From an uncultured Clostridium sp. (GTDB lineage Bacteria > Bacillota_A > Clostridia > TANB77 > CAG-508): a DNA stretch of 39,349 nucleotides. The notes under the pieces are model-generated. The model searched no databases and was not told where the DNA came from. It worked only from the letters and a program-made list of their open reading frames with translations. The position numbers were made by a program, and so were the translations under genes. The stretch covers positions 1 through 39,349 of the forward strand of contig CAMXLV010000003.1 in the NCBI GenBank assembly GCA_947244675.1. The letters are read 5' to 3'. Numbering within the stretch: position 1 is the first letter of the stretch; each line of letters opens with the position of its first letter. This document shows positions 1 through 9,564 of the stretch, piece after piece.

Positions 1-38
1 AAAATTGTGCCTAGTCAACAAAAATACATTCAAATTAA

Positions 39-90
39 GGCTGTCCCTTAATCCCTGCTAGCAGGGATTTTTGCTACGTCCCCCAATCCC
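39..90 (-). repeat. dispersed gggacgtagc-type repeat, copy 1
   Basis: Read on the minus strand, this contains GGGGGACGTAGC, AAAAATCCCT, a short AGCAGGGA palindromic partner and AAGGGACAG. The same arrangement recurs at 36931-36984 and twice in tandem at 39261-39349. The CCCTGCTAGCAGGG part can form a hairpin. No protein is encoded in it. It resembles small REP-like intergenic repeats, but the family is not identified. Confidence 0.75.
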
Positions 91-163
91 TTTTGCTATG
101 TTTTTCGAATCGCTGTTTAAAAAGATAGAAAAATGGAAATACTACTAGCGAGAGGTGAAAATA

Positions 164-1318
164 TTGAGAAGAAGAAAAAAGCTAGGAAGCCCTAAGAAAA
201 TTGTTATAACTGCCATTTTGGCAATTATGATATGGGGAGGAATGATATATTTATATACTACATATACAAAAATTGAAGTAGTAAAAGGAAATGATCAATA
301 TGAAGCAACTAAAATATTATCCACACCTACAACACAAACTGTGGAAGAAGCAACGGAAGAAAGCCAAAAAGTGTCAGATATTATTGAGGAAACAACGAAA
401 AAAATCGTAGGAATTTCTAAATTGAAAAATACAGGAAATAGTATTTTATCAAAAAGTACGGAAAGTGAGTTAGGATTAGGAACAGGAATGATTATTACAG
501 AAGATGGATATATTTTAAGTAATGAACATGTAACAGGGGGTAAATATAGTAAATGCTATGTTACTTTAGAAAATGGAAACAATTATGAAGGAACTGTTAT
601 GTGGAGTGATTCTTCTTTAGATTTATCCATTACTAAAATCAATGCTAAAAATTTATCATATGTAACCCTAGGAGATTCTAGTAAAATTCGTGTAGGAGAA
701 AGTGTTTATGCTATTGGAAATCCGATTGGATTTGAATTTAGAAGGACTGTAACTTCTGGTATTATTAGTGCTAAAAATAGAACCATAAAAATAGAAGAAA
801 ACGAAAAATCATCTTATATGACAGATTTAATTCAAACAGATGCAACCATTAATCCAGGAAATAGTGGAGGCCCACTCATTTATCCTAATGGAGAAGTAGT
901 AGGGATTAATACAGTAAAAATATCATCAGCAGAAGGAATAGGATTTGCTGTTCCAATTAATATGATAAAGCCAATCATTGAAAGCTTTAAAAAGGAAGGT
1001 AGCTTTGAAGAAGCAACCATTGGAATTTATGCTTATGATAAAGAAGTAATTCCATACCTAAATGCAAATGCTGGCATATTTTCTAACCAATATTTTGAAA
1101 AAGGAATTTATATAGCACAAATTACTAAAAATGGTCCTGCTGATGGAACAGAACTAAAAGAAGGAGATATTATTACGAGTATTGATGACTTATCTCTTCA
1201 TACAATGAATGATTTAAGACAATATATTTATACCAAAAAACCAAACGAAGAAGTAACTTTAAAAATTACAAGAGGAAAAATAAATAAAGAAATAAAAATT
1301 GTTTTGGGAAAAAGTTAA
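164..1318 (+). CDS. htrA: HtrA/DegP-type membrane-anchored serine protease
   Basis: Trypsin-like serine endoprotease with a C-terminal PDZ domain, acting outside the membrane in protein quality control. One N-terminal transmembrane anchor (IVITAILAIMIWGGMIYLY) is followed by the protease domain. The catalytic triad is visible, numbered from an upstream GTG at 155: His125 (SNEHVTGG), Asp156 (SSLDLSI) and Ser237 (NPGNSGGPL). The PDZ domain covers roughly the last 90 residues (GPADGTELKEGDIITSID). I prefer TTG at 164 as the start because the GTG at 155 lies inside the AGAGGTG Shine-Dalgarno sequence, which is correctly spaced for 164. The gene is monocistronic, followed at once by a strong hairpin. 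Family assignment is secure; the paralogue name is not. Confidence 0.93.
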   Translation: MRRRKKLGSPKKIVITAILAIMIWGGMIYLYTTYTKIEVVKGNDQYEATKILSTPTTQTVEEATEESQKVSDIIEETTKKIVGISKLKNTGNSILSKSTESELGLGTGMIITEDGYILSNEHVTGGKYSKCYVTLENGNNYEGTVMWSDSSLDLSITKINAKNLSYVTLGDSSKIRVGESVYAIGNPIGFEFRRTVTSGIISAKNRTIKIEENEKSSYMTDLIQTDATINPGNSGGPLIYPNGEVVGINTVKISSAEGIGFAVPINMIKPIIESFKKEGSFEEATIGIYAYDKEVIPYLNANAGIFSNQYFEKGIYIAQITKNGPADGTELKEGDIITSIDDLSLHTMNDLRQYIYTKKPNEEVTLKITRGKINKEIKIVLGKS

Positions 1319-1335
1319 AAATTGAAAATACGGAA

Positions 1336-1367
1336 AAACCCCTAGTCACATTCGTGACCAGGGGTTT
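1336..1367. terminator. bidirectional rho-independent terminator
   Basis: AAACCCCT...GTCAC-ATTC-GTGAC...AGGGGTTT forms a long hairpin with A and T runs on both sides. It sits between the convergent genes ending at 1318 (+) and 1371 (-). Confidence 0.85.
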
Positions 1368-1370
1368 AAA

Positions 1371-1550
1371 TTACGGCATTGCACAAAGGAAACGAATCCT
1401 TTGCACATCTGGAATCCCTTCACTTATTAAGCCAAGGTCTTCCAAAATAGTAGTCATGCAAGGGGGAAAGTCCTCCTGGACAATCCACTCGCAAAAAGCA
1501 AGTGCCCCCATTGACTTGATTCTTCTCGCAACATTTTTCTCTGAGTACAT
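1371..1550 (-). CDS. 59-aa conserved-looking small protein
   Basis: I do not recognise this family. The protein starts MYSEKNVARRIKSMGALAF and has two Cys residues and no membrane segment. A near-perfect SD (AAGGAGG) sits about 10 nt before the ATG at 1550; an in-frame upstream extension is less likely. Codon use is less AT-biased than in the neighbours. The gene ends at the shared terminator at 1336-1367. The strong ribosome binding site makes a real small gene likely. Confidence 0.6.
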   Translation of the reverse strand: MYSEKNVARRIKSMGALAFCEWIVQEDFPPCMTTILEDLGLISEGIPDVQRIRFLCAMP

Positions 1551-1640
1551 TTTGCCGTACCTCCTTATTTTTTTGTAGAAATTAATTATACCATAAATTT
1601 CCACGAAAAGCAAATTTTACATAAAATTGCAAAATTCGAC

Positions 1641-2688
1641 TTATTCTGACAAACTATTCTCTATAAAATCAAACTTTCTAGCATAATCTTTAGTTACCTC
1701 ATTTGCCAAATAAACTTCACTTCGGTTCTTCATCAAAAACTCAATAATTTGATACACATCAATCCAAATTTCATTAGGACTATCCACTTGTGATTCATCA
1801 AAAATAAGTTGCATACCAAAATGTAAATGAGGAACATTAATATTATTTACATTTTCCTTTATACTATAACCAGTCATGCCGAGATAGCCAATTACATCAC
1901 CGTGCTTTTACTGTCATTCCTTCTTGTAAGCCCTCACAATAAGGATGATTTTTTCTTAAATGTGCATAATAGTAATATCTTTTCGTATCCAAACTTCTAA
2001 TACCAATACGCCATCCACCATATTGATTCCACCCTAAATTTTCAATCACACCAGACTCAACAGCAATAATAGGAGTACCAATACTACCCATCAAATCATT
2101 CCCTAAATGTGTTCGTTTAAAACCATAAGATCTGGCATTTCCAAAATCATCATAATGACTAAAAGAATAATTCTTAGCAATCGGAAGAAAAGCTTTTAAT
2201 CCATACTTCTCTTGAAAACACTTAGAGCCATCCTCCTGTAAAACTTCAACAGAGTAGTTTCCAATAAAACCACCTAAAACAGCAGACAAGCTCTCATAAT
2301 AATAATCATAAAATTTCATATTTTGTGTCAAATCTTCAATAGATTGCCCATTTTCAAGCTCATTTATCAAACCATCTAAATCTTTTGGTTTAAAATTCTT
2401 AAAATTACCACCATTCTTACAAGATAAAAAAGCAAGCAATTCAATCCAATTATATAAGACATCCTTTTCTTGATTATGAGAATCAATATCTAACTTAGCA
2501 GTAAGACGCATTGCCTCAGCAGAGACATTAAAATCAACCCATTTAATAAAATCCTTTTTTTCTTCTTTTTCTTCAAAAGAATCAACATATGCAAAAGAAT
2601 AAAAAATAATAATACTAGAAAATAAAATAAGAAAAACGAGTAGAAAAATAATCCATGTTTTTCTTATTTTAAAAGACTGAATTAACAA
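1641..2688 (-). CDS. M23-family peptidase, +1 frameshift at CGG (1900..1902)
   Basis: Membrane-anchored zinc endopeptidase of the lysostaphin/LytM (M23) type, expected to cut cell-wall peptides outside the membrane. An N-terminal membrane segment (TWIIFLLVFLILF) is followed by the peptidase domain. The first zinc-ligand motif is HLGNDL and the second is HLHFG. The reading frame breaks between them at GCA CGG TGA. Skipping the C of CGG gives GMTVKA-G-DVIGYLGMTGYS, exactly the conserved M23 strand before the last ligand, and one product of about 348 residues. The start is probably TTG at 2688, with AGGGTGA upstream; a GTG at 2697 is the alternative. The downstream fragment has no SD of its own, so I treat this as one recoded gene. 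Confidence 0.85.
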
Positions 2689-2756
2689 GACAATCACCCT
2701 ATAGTATTATATAGAAAAATAGAAAATATATGATAAAAATTTTATAGTACAATTCA

Positions 2757-3623
2757 TTATAATTTAATTCCATAAACACGATAAATACCAATTGGTTGGT
2801 TATATAAAGATACAATACTTTTTTTATCCGTTCCAAAACTAAAAGATAAATATCTAGTATTAAAAGCATTAATTTCATAATTAGTAGTACCATCAAATAT
2901 AATATCATTAATAAAATAAAAAGCAGAGTTAAATCCCCTCCATTGATCTGGATTGACACAAACGACTTGTATATAATCATAAACATCAATTTCATTTTCT
3001 AAAGTAATAGAATTTTGTGGGATTCCTTCTTCTTTTGACGTAGAATATAATAGATCTACTTTTGTTGAGCCAGTTGGTAAATTATTTGATAATTGTTTCG
3101 TCACTTCATTTGCAATTAAACTTTCTAACTCAGCTTTTGTCATAGATACAATGGTATCATCATCATTAGAAGGAATGGTTGAAACTTTTATGCCATCAAT
3201 ACTTGCTAATTTTAAATGATGATCGATTTCAAATTCATAAGGATAGTCTTTTAATTTGGTAAAAAATGATGTTGCTTCTCCTAATATGATTTTATCTAAG
3301 CTAGCTAGTTTTTTTTGTGTGGATACATATTCTATGTCATCATCTTCACAAAAATCATTGGCAAGTTCTTGCAAAGTAGGCATTCTTTGATGAAAGGAAT
3401 AAGTTTTTATTTGTGTATTTGTTATTTTCAAATTTATCTTTTCTGCTGCAGTTTCTTTCTTTGTTGTCTCAGCAGATTCTATTCCTTTATTTAATATGCC
3501 ATTGTCTCCTGTTAGCATAAAAATACTTATGCCAGCTAGTAAGAGAATTACAATAATAGTAATAACTAATGAGATTAAAGAAATACCTAAATTTGATTTT
3601 AAATTTATTTTAAAATGATTCAT
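2757..3623 (-). CDS. prepilin-like secreted protein
   Basis: A 288-residue protein with an N-terminal prepilin-like hydrophobic helix (ISLISLVITIIVILLLAG) followed by GDNGIL, the same signature as the proteins starting at 3820 and 9564. The remainder is predicted extracellular and unfamiliar, with a charged region (TKKETAAEKIN) and a C-terminal portion rich in Tyr and Phe. The SD AAGGAGA precedes the ATG. It is divergent from the BspA-like gene at 3820 across a gap of about 200 bp holding that gene's promoter. The function is unknown; surface display or a pseudopilin-like role is only inferred from the N terminus. Confidence 0.75.
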   Translation of the reverse strand: MNHFKINLKSNLGISLISLVITIIVILLLAGISIFMLTGDNGILNKGIESAETTKKETAAEKINLKITNTQIKTYSFHQRMPTLQELANDFCEDDDIEYVSTQKKLASLDKIILGEATSFFTKLKDYPYEFEIDHHLKLASIDGIKVSTIPSNDDDTIVSMTKAELESLIANEVTKQLSNNLPTGSTKVDLLYSTSKEEGIPQNSITLENEIDVYDYIQVVCVNPDQWRGFNSAFYFINDIIFDGTTNYEINAFNTRYLSFSFGTDKKSIVSLYNQPIGIYRVYGIKL

Positions 3624-3741
3624 AAAAAAATCTCCTTCTTAATTTTTCATTTAAAATTATAGCAAATAACAAAAATGAATTCAACCATTTTGATTCAAAT
3701 CCCAAAATGGTTAACAATCTAACAAAAACATCTAAAACTAA

Positions 3742-3770
3742 TTGACAATGCACCTGGCATAACGTATAAT
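3742..3770 (+). promoter_or_regulatory. sigma-A promoter for the BspA-like gene
   Basis: TTGACA at 3742-3747, 17-nt spacer, TATAAT at 3765-3770: a perfect consensus promoter about 50 nt before the ATG at 3820. Confidence 0.85.
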
Positions 3771-3819
3771 AAAAACAACAAAAAAATATTGAAAAATAAA
3801 CAAAAGAAGGTGAATAAAA

Positions 3820-5697
3820 ATGCAAAAAAAACAAGAAAAAGGAATCACTTTAATAGCATTAGTGATTACCATCATTATTTTACTCATATTAGCAGGAATA
3901 TCAATTGCTACATTAATAGGAGAAAATGGAGTTCTAATAAAAGCTAGTAAAGCTGGGGAAGAAACTAAAAAAGCAGAATACGAAGAAGAACTAAAAATTA
4001 TTGGGCTAGGATTACAACCAGATAGAAAAATAAATAATTGGACAAATCAGGAATATATGGAAAAATATGAAGATGAAATTAGAAGAGATCCCATATTTGA
4101 AGGATATAAAAATATTAGGAAATTTACACATGTAAACACCAAAGAAATCATAATAGAAGTAGTAACAAAAGAGCAATGGTATTATTGGGTAACACAAAAC
4201 AATGTAGAATACAAAGGAGTAGAAGGAGAAGTACAATACCCTGTGATAAACGAAACTGATATTTATGCCAGTTTAAATGGAAATACATTAGCCTTTTTTG
4301 CCAATAAAGAAGAAGCCGAAAAATTTGCAGATAGAGAAGAACACTGTTATCCCAATATAAAGGGAGAAACCTTTACAAAAGAAGGAGAAAACCAGCCAAA
4401 TACTCCTTGGATTAAGGAAGCAAATAATATTCAAACCATAAAATTTGAAAATGAAATTGTACCAGTTGATATGTCATACTATTTCTCAGATTTAACCCAA
4501 TTAACCAAAATAGAAAACATGAATTATTTAAGAACAGAAAAAGTAACTAGTATGAATGCTCTATTTTACAATTGTACAAGTTTAGAAACAATTGATTTAA
4601 CAACATTAGATACAAGTAAAGTAACAAACATGAAAGACTTATTTTTCAATTGTCAAAACTTAGTATCATTAAATATTAGTAATCTAAACACAGAAAATGT
4701 AACCAATATGAACCTAATGTTTTACAATTGTCAAAAACTAACTTCATTAGATGTATCAAAATTTAACACAAGCAAAGTAACTAATATGGAAAGCTTATTC
4801 AAATTCTGTAGTAATATACAAAGTCTAGATTTAAGAAATTGGGACACTAGACAAAATCAAGATATGACGAGTATGTTTGAAGGATGTGAAAAATTAGAGC
4901 AAATAAAATGGACACAAAATTTTGACACAAGTCAAGTCAAAGCTATGGCACAACTATTTTTAAATTGTGATAGCTTAAAAGAAATTGATGTATCTATGTT
5001 TAATACAAGTAATGTGCAAATGATGTATGCGATGTTCAAAAATTGCAAGCAATTAACATCATTAGATGTATCTATGTTTGATGTAAGTAATGTAATAGAT
5101 ATGAATTCTATGTTTTATAATTGCAGTAATCTAACAGAACTAAATATAGGAAACTTTAATGCTAGCCAAGCAACTAACTTATATGGAATGTTTGTTAATT
5201 GTAAAAACTTAAAAATATTAGATTTATCTAATTTTACAATAAGTGAAGTAAATAATATGGAAGTCATGTTCTCAGGATGCAATAATTTAACAACAATTCT
5301 ATTATCAGATAACTTTAAAACAAGCAAAGTAGAAAATATGGCAAATATGTTTAATGCATGCCATAACTTATCCTCAATAGATTTATCAAAATTTGAAACA
5401 AGTAATGTTAAAGTTATGAATTATATGTTTAATCAATGTTACGAACTAGCAATTATGGATGTATCTAAATTTAATACTGACAATGTAACTAATATGGAAG
5501 GAATGTTTGCTGATTGTTATCGTGTAGAACAATTAGATTTAACCAATTTTAACACCAACAATGTAACTAATATGAATAATATGTTCTGGAGTTATGCGAA
5601 ATTAACGAAAATTATGGTTGGTGCTAATTGGAAAACAGCAGAACAAAATACAAATATGTTTACTGGTTGCGGTGCAACAGATGTAACAAAAGTGTAA
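3820..5697 (+). CDS. BspA-like (DUF285) repeat surface protein with prepilin-like N terminus
   Basis: A 625-residue protein. Residues 8-30 form the prepilin-like hydrophobic helix (GITLIALVITIIILLILAG). From about residue 210 to the end run tandem DUF285 repeats of 23-24 residues, with a consensus like NVTNMxxMFxNCxxLxxLDVS. These repeats are typical of BspA-like leucine-rich surface proteins of gut and oral bacteria and Mycoplasma, often linked to adhesion. There is no LPXTG sorting signal, so anchoring would rely on the N-terminal helix. The gene has its own consensus promoter at 3742-3770, SD AGAAGGTG, and a hairpin terminator at 5733-5764. The repeat family is certain; an adhesion role is inference. 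Confidence 0.88.
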   Translation: MQKKQEKGITLIALVITIIILLILAGISIATLIGENGVLIKASKAGEETKKAEYEEELKIIGLGLQPDRKINNWTNQEYMEKYEDEIRRDPIFEGYKNIRKFTHVNTKEIIIEVVTKEQWYYWVTQNNVEYKGVEGEVQYPVINETDIYASLNGNTLAFFANKEEAEKFADREEHCYPNIKGETFTKEGENQPNTPWIKEANNIQTIKFENEIVPVDMSYYFSDLTQLTKIENMNYLRTEKVTSMNALFYNCTSLETIDLTTLDTSKVTNMKDLFFNCQNLVSLNISNLNTENVTNMNLMFYNCQKLTSLDVSKFNTSKVTNMESLFKFCSNIQSLDLRNWDTRQNQDMTSMFEGCEKLEQIKWTQNFDTSQVKAMAQLFLNCDSLKEIDVSMFNTSNVQMMYAMFKNCKQLTSLDVSMFDVSNVIDMNSMFYNCSNLTELNIGNFNASQATNLYGMFVNCKNLKILDLSNFTISEVNNMEVMFSGCNNLTTILLSDNFKTSKVENMANMFNACHNLSSIDLSKFETSNVKVMNYMFNQCYELAIMDVSKFNTDNVTNMEGMFADCYRVEQLDLTNFNTNNVTNMNNMFWSYAKLTKIMVGANWKTAEQNTNMFTGCGATDVTKV

Positions 5698-5732
5698 AAT
5701 AGGCATAAAGCATAAATAAAAAAATAAAATAG

Positions 5733-5764
5733 AAAAGTGATTATATCAAAATAGTCACTTTTAT
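5733..5764 (+). terminator. hairpin terminator after the BspA-like gene
   Basis: AAAAGTGA ... TCACTTTT stem followed by ATTTC, shortly after the stop at 5697. Confidence 0.6.
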
Positions 5765-5787
5765 TTCAGGAAAAGTTTACATAAGTG

Positions 5788-5816
5788 TTGCAATAACCTT
5801 AAAAATATGATACAAT
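5788..5816 (+). promoter_or_regulatory. promoter for the adenosine-deaminase-like gene
   Basis: TTGCAA at 5788-5793, 17-nt spacer, TACAAT at 5811-5816, about 40 nt before the GTG start at 5855. Confidence 0.7.
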
Positions 5817-5854
5817 AATAAGAAAAAGAAAAATACCAAAAGGAGGAAAAAAAA

Positions 5855-8371
5855 GTGGAAAAAAAGATACTTAGCAAATTCTACTTAGACAAGGAAAAAG
5901 ACATTATTGTCACAATATATCGTAAAAATGAAGAAGAAGTAACCTATCTATTAGAAACGCCAAATCATAACACTGGAAATTTAATATCTAATTTAGCCAA
6001 ATTATGTGGTTTAGAAACTACCAAAAATGAAGAAGACAAAAAAATTATAGAAGGTACCATTCCAGCTAGTATCAATGGAGATAACGAAATCGTATACATA
6101 TTAAGATTAGGAGGAATCAAAATTGCTAACATCTATGACAATGGAAAATTAGAGATCAAAGCAAAAATTCCTGCTATTACCAAAACCTTAATGTCACAAA
6201 CCAAAGACTATAGGCTTCCAATTCAAAAAACCATTGTAAAATCTTATATTCTAAAAAAATCAAAATTTAGAACAGATTTACATACTCATATGAATGCAAA
6301 CCTATCACCAGATGTTCTAATAGCATTAGGAATCAAGCATCAATTAAAATATCCACTTTATTACATAAAAAAGCTAAACCTAAAACTAAGTAAAAAACAA
6401 GAAGAAAAAATACAAAAACAAAGAAAAGAAATAGAAAAGCAATTCAAAAACTCAGAATTAACAGGAAAATATTTAACCAGAAAAATAGATGACAACACCT
6501 TTATCAATTTTGCTGACTTCATCTTAAATAATGAAGAATGGGCAGACTACAATATCGCTAAAATAAGAAATAGTTTAGCGATTTTAAAAGATGGGCAAGC
6601 GGTATTTACTAATTTAGAGAAACTATACATTTACCGTTATGTATTTTGTAAAGGAAAGCCAAGTGAAGAAAAAATTGAGTTAAAAGCAGAAAAAGTAGAA
6701 GCTATCCCAGAAAAAGACATAAGAAATATTGTAAAAGCCATGTTAGAAGATACCAAAAAACCAGAATTAAAAAACATAAGCTTAAGACAAGACAAACTAT
6801 TATGGATTGCTAGAGAATATCAAAAACAAGGAATCTATTATGTAGAAATAGCAGATACAGACTTAGTAAAATCAAATGGACCAGCTATTTTCTTCTTAGA
6901 AGAAATTCATGAAATCATGCCATATATTGAAAAAGAAACAGAAGTAAAAATACGTTTCTTAGCAGCAATGAGAAGAATACCATTAACCATTCTAAAAGAT
7001 CAAATTGAAGAAGGAAACTATTTAAGAGAAAACTTAGATGTATTAAAAGCAATAGCAAAAAGTCCCTATGTAGTGGGAAGTGATTTCATTGGAGAAGAAA
7101 TTAATGATATTGAAGAATTAAAACCAGCCATTCAAGAGTTAGTTCAATATGTAGGAGATGTTGATAAAGAATTTACCATAAGAATCCATGCAGGAGAAAA
7201 TGATAGTTTAAAAGACAATGTAGCAAAATCAATTGAATGTGTAAAAGAATCCTTAAAACCAGGACAAAAAATGCCACAAGTTCGTTTAGGGCATGGTTTA
7301 TATACCGCAGATTTAAACAAAGAAGAAGGCAAAAAACTAATGCAATTAATGAAAGAAACAGGAATTATTGTTGAATTTCAATTAACTTCTAATGTAAGAT
7401 TAAACAACTTAAGTAGTTTAAATAACCATCCGCTAAAAATCTACTTAGAGAATGGTATAAAATGTGTACAAGGAACAGATGGATGCGGTTTTTATGGAGT
7501 AGATACCATTGATGAACAATTAGCATTACAAAATCTATTGAATCTAACAGAGGAAGACTTCCAAAAAATGAGAGAAGTAGAACAAGAAAAAATAGAAAGA
7601 AGTGAAAAATACTTTAGTAAAAAGCAAAAAGAATGGGAAGCATTTTTAAAGGGAAGAACCATAAAAGAGGCATTAACGAAATTAGAAAAAGAAAACCATG
7701 AAAAAAATAAAAGCAACAAAATGCCTATGAGAATTAATCATAATATTGAGGCAAAAGAAATCTTAAAAGGAAAAATAAGACAATTACCAGAAAATAAAGT
7801 TCCAATTATCATAGCAGGAGGAAGTTTTAACAAAAAAGGAAGAGCTACAAAAGTAAGCAAAGAAGGAAGAGAAATTTTAGAAAAATTAATTCAAAACATA
7901 GATAGTCAAAAAGCTTATTTTGTTATTGGACATAAAATGCAAGGCTATGAAAAAGAAATCATAGAAATTAGTAAAAAAGCAAATAAAAACTTTGAAATTA
8001 ATGCAATCATACCAAAAATGATATCAAAGGAAGAATCTAAAAATTTACAAGATGAACAGTTAGATGGCATTCGTATTTCTATTGAAAATGATGAAATGGG
8101 AATTTACAAAAGTTTCAACTATGAAATTTTTGAGAGAAGAAACTCAGTAGTTATGGCATTTGATGGAAACTGGCCTGTATCAAATCTAGTGCAAGAAGCT
8201 AAAAATGGAAAAGGAAAGGCTAAAATCTATGTTAATGAAGAAACACCAATATTGTTTGATAAAGCTAGAACACTAGGTGGTTATGTTATTCCTTTTAATA
8301 TGAAACAAAATATTGTGGATCAAATTTTAAAAGACAATCCAGACATTGTATCTTTTAAGGAAGGTTCTTAA
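5855..8371 (+). CDS. adenosine/AMP-deaminase-like protein fused to a C-terminal nucleotide-binding-like domain
   Basis: An 838-residue protein, more than twice the length of a normal adenosine deaminase. After about 130 unfamiliar N-terminal residues comes an amidohydrolase/ADA-type metal-dependent deaminase core. Its ligands are visible as His143 and His145 (DLHTHMN), His445 (IRIHAGEN), His480 (LGHGLY) and Asp542 (QGTDGCGFYG). A Lys/Glu-rich linker (about 590-640) leads to a separate alpha/beta domain (about 649-838) with IIIAGGSF, FVIGHKMQGYE and VMAFDGNWPVSNLVQEAK. That pattern recalls Rossmann-like nucleotide-binding folds of the SLOG or nucleoside-processing type, but I am not certain of the family. 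GTG start with SD AGGAGG. The likely chemistry is deamination of an adenine nucleoside or nucleotide; the substrate is unknown. Confidence 0.8.
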   Translation: MEKKILSKFYLDKEKDIIVTIYRKNEEEVTYLLETPNHNTGNLISNLAKLCGLETTKNEEDKKIIEGTIPASINGDNEIVYILRLGGIKIANIYDNGKLEIKAKIPAITKTLMSQTKDYRLPIQKTIVKSYILKKSKFRTDLHTHMNANLSPDVLIALGIKHQLKYPLYYIKKLNLKLSKKQEEKIQKQRKEIEKQFKNSELTGKYLTRKIDDNTFINFADFILNNEEWADYNIAKIRNSLAILKDGQAVFTNLEKLYIYRYVFCKGKPSEEKIELKAEKVEAIPEKDIRNIVKAMLEDTKKPELKNISLRQDKLLWIAREYQKQGIYYVEIADTDLVKSNGPAIFFLEEIHEIMPYIEKETEVKIRFLAAMRRIPLTILKDQIEEGNYLRENLDVLKAIAKSPYVVGSDFIGEEINDIEELKPAIQELVQYVGDVDKEFTIRIHAGENDSLKDNVAKSIECVKESLKPGQKMPQVRLGHGLYTADLNKEEGKKLMQLMKETGIIVEFQLTSNVRLNNLSSLNNHPLKIYLENGIKCVQGTDGCGFYGVDTIDEQLALQNLLNLTEEDFQKMREVEQEKIERSEKYFSKKQKEWEAFLKGRTIKEALTKLEKENHEKNKSNKMPMRINHNIEAKEILKGKIRQLPENKVPIIIAGGSFNKKGRATKVSKEGREILEKLIQNIDSQKAYFVIGHKMQGYEKEIIEISKKANKNFEINAIIPKMISKEESKNLQDEQLDGIRISIENDEMGIYKSFNYEIFERRNSVVMAFDGNWPVSNLVQEAKNGKGKAKIYVNEETPILFDKARTLGGYVIPFNMKQNIVDQILKDNPDIVSFKEGS

Positions 8372-8398
8372 GAAATAAATAAGCATATAAAAAATAAA

Positions 8399-8446
8399 GG
8401 AAATCCTAATTCTTAGACAAAAAAGTTTAAGAATTAGGGTTTCTTT
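8399..8446. terminator. bidirectional terminator
   Basis: CCTAATTCTTA ... TAAGAATTAGG stem flanked by A-rich and T-rich tracts, between convergent genes ending at 8371 (+) and 8457 (-). Confidence 0.85.
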
Positions 8447-8456
8447 TATTTTAGAA

Positions 8457-9564
8457 TTATTTAGAAAGACGGATGATTACTTTAGATAAGTAAACATCAG
8501 AACTAAGATAATCTGGATCATATCCAATACCTTTCAATTGAAGGCTTGAGACAGTAGATGGAGAGAAGGTGGTAGAAGTACTAACTTTTCCCCAATAAGG
8601 TTTATGAAGCATTCCAATTTCATTAGAACCAGTGTATTTCCAAATAGGAGAATCTGTCCAAATTTCATCCCCTTCATGAGGTAATACACCAATAGAACCA
8701 TAGCCACTTCCCCAAACTTTATAAGAATAGTTATAAGCACAAGGAGCGTTAACATCAAAAGTTGCATCAACTTCTACAGTTTCATAATTTTTAAACCAAT
8801 GGTTACAATCAAGAGTTACTATAAAACTATAGTGTGCTGCTCCACTACTATGTCCACCACCAATCCATCCTGGTTGAGAACCAGTTGATTGACAGTTAAT
8901 AAAGCTAACAGAAATACCTGCATCTGACAAACTTAAACCTAAATTAGTGATGTAATTAAAAATATCAACTTCTTCAGCGATACCGTGTAGATCCATCTGG
9001 ATTAATTTGAATAAATTCATCATCAACTCTTATTACTAAAGGTAATTTTTCAGCCGTCAAATCAGATGGAGCTTTTTCGATCCCTTTTAGATTTTCTAAA
9101 TCTTCTTTTAACTTTTCATAGTCAATATTTCCATCTGCATCTTTATTATCGTTAACAATATTTCCAACTTTGTCAGCAGCACTAATTTTTTGAAAAACAA
9201 TTGTCCTACTTCCTATTGTAACTTCACCATCTTCTTTAATTATTATTTTTTCTTCTGGTGTAATGAGTCCATCACTTTCTAAACTATCTAAAACTTCATC
9301 TAAAGTTTGTGCATTATTTTCTTCTATAAATTTATCAGATGATTGTTCCGTTTTCCATAAATTTTTTATTTCTTCTACTGTTGCTCCTCTAGTTTCTTCT
9401 TGTGCCATATCTGATTTTGTTAGAATTCCATTATTTCCTGCTAATGTTGTAATTGTGATTCCTGCTAGTATTAATAATACAATAATCGTAATTACTAGTG
9501 CTATTAATGTAATACCTTTGCTTGTTTTTACTTGTCTTTTTGTTTTTAATTCTAATTTTGTCAT
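8457..9564 (-). CDS. prepilin-like secreted protein, +1 frameshift at CGG (8983..8985)
   Basis: A product of about 368 residues once the frame is joined. The N terminus has the prepilin-like helix (GITLIALVITIIVLLILAG) and GNNGIL; the middle is acidic and probably helical; the C-terminal half is Gly/Tyr/Trp-rich and probably beta-structured. The frame ends at ACA CGG TAT CGC TGA. Skipping the C of CGG gives NPDGST-G-IAEEVDIFNY and an open frame to 8457. The downstream part has ATG codons but no convincing SD, and it is translated sensibly from the junction onward. SD AAGGAGG precedes the ATG at 9564. The function is unknown; it is a paralogue by N terminus of the proteins at 2757 and 3820. 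Confidence 0.75.

Noticed and set aside
3610..3834. 74-aa minus-strand ORF
   Set aside because: Covers the promoter and leader of the BspA-like gene; no SD; low-complexity Phe/Cys/Tyr sequence.
5855..8371. RADAR-type defence system
   Set aside because: Only a deaminase is present; there is no adjacent RdrA-like ATPase and the domain order differs.
8534..8770. Second minus-strand ORF overlapping the prepilin-like gene
   Set aside because: Alternative-frame shadow; no SD; the main frame has better composition.
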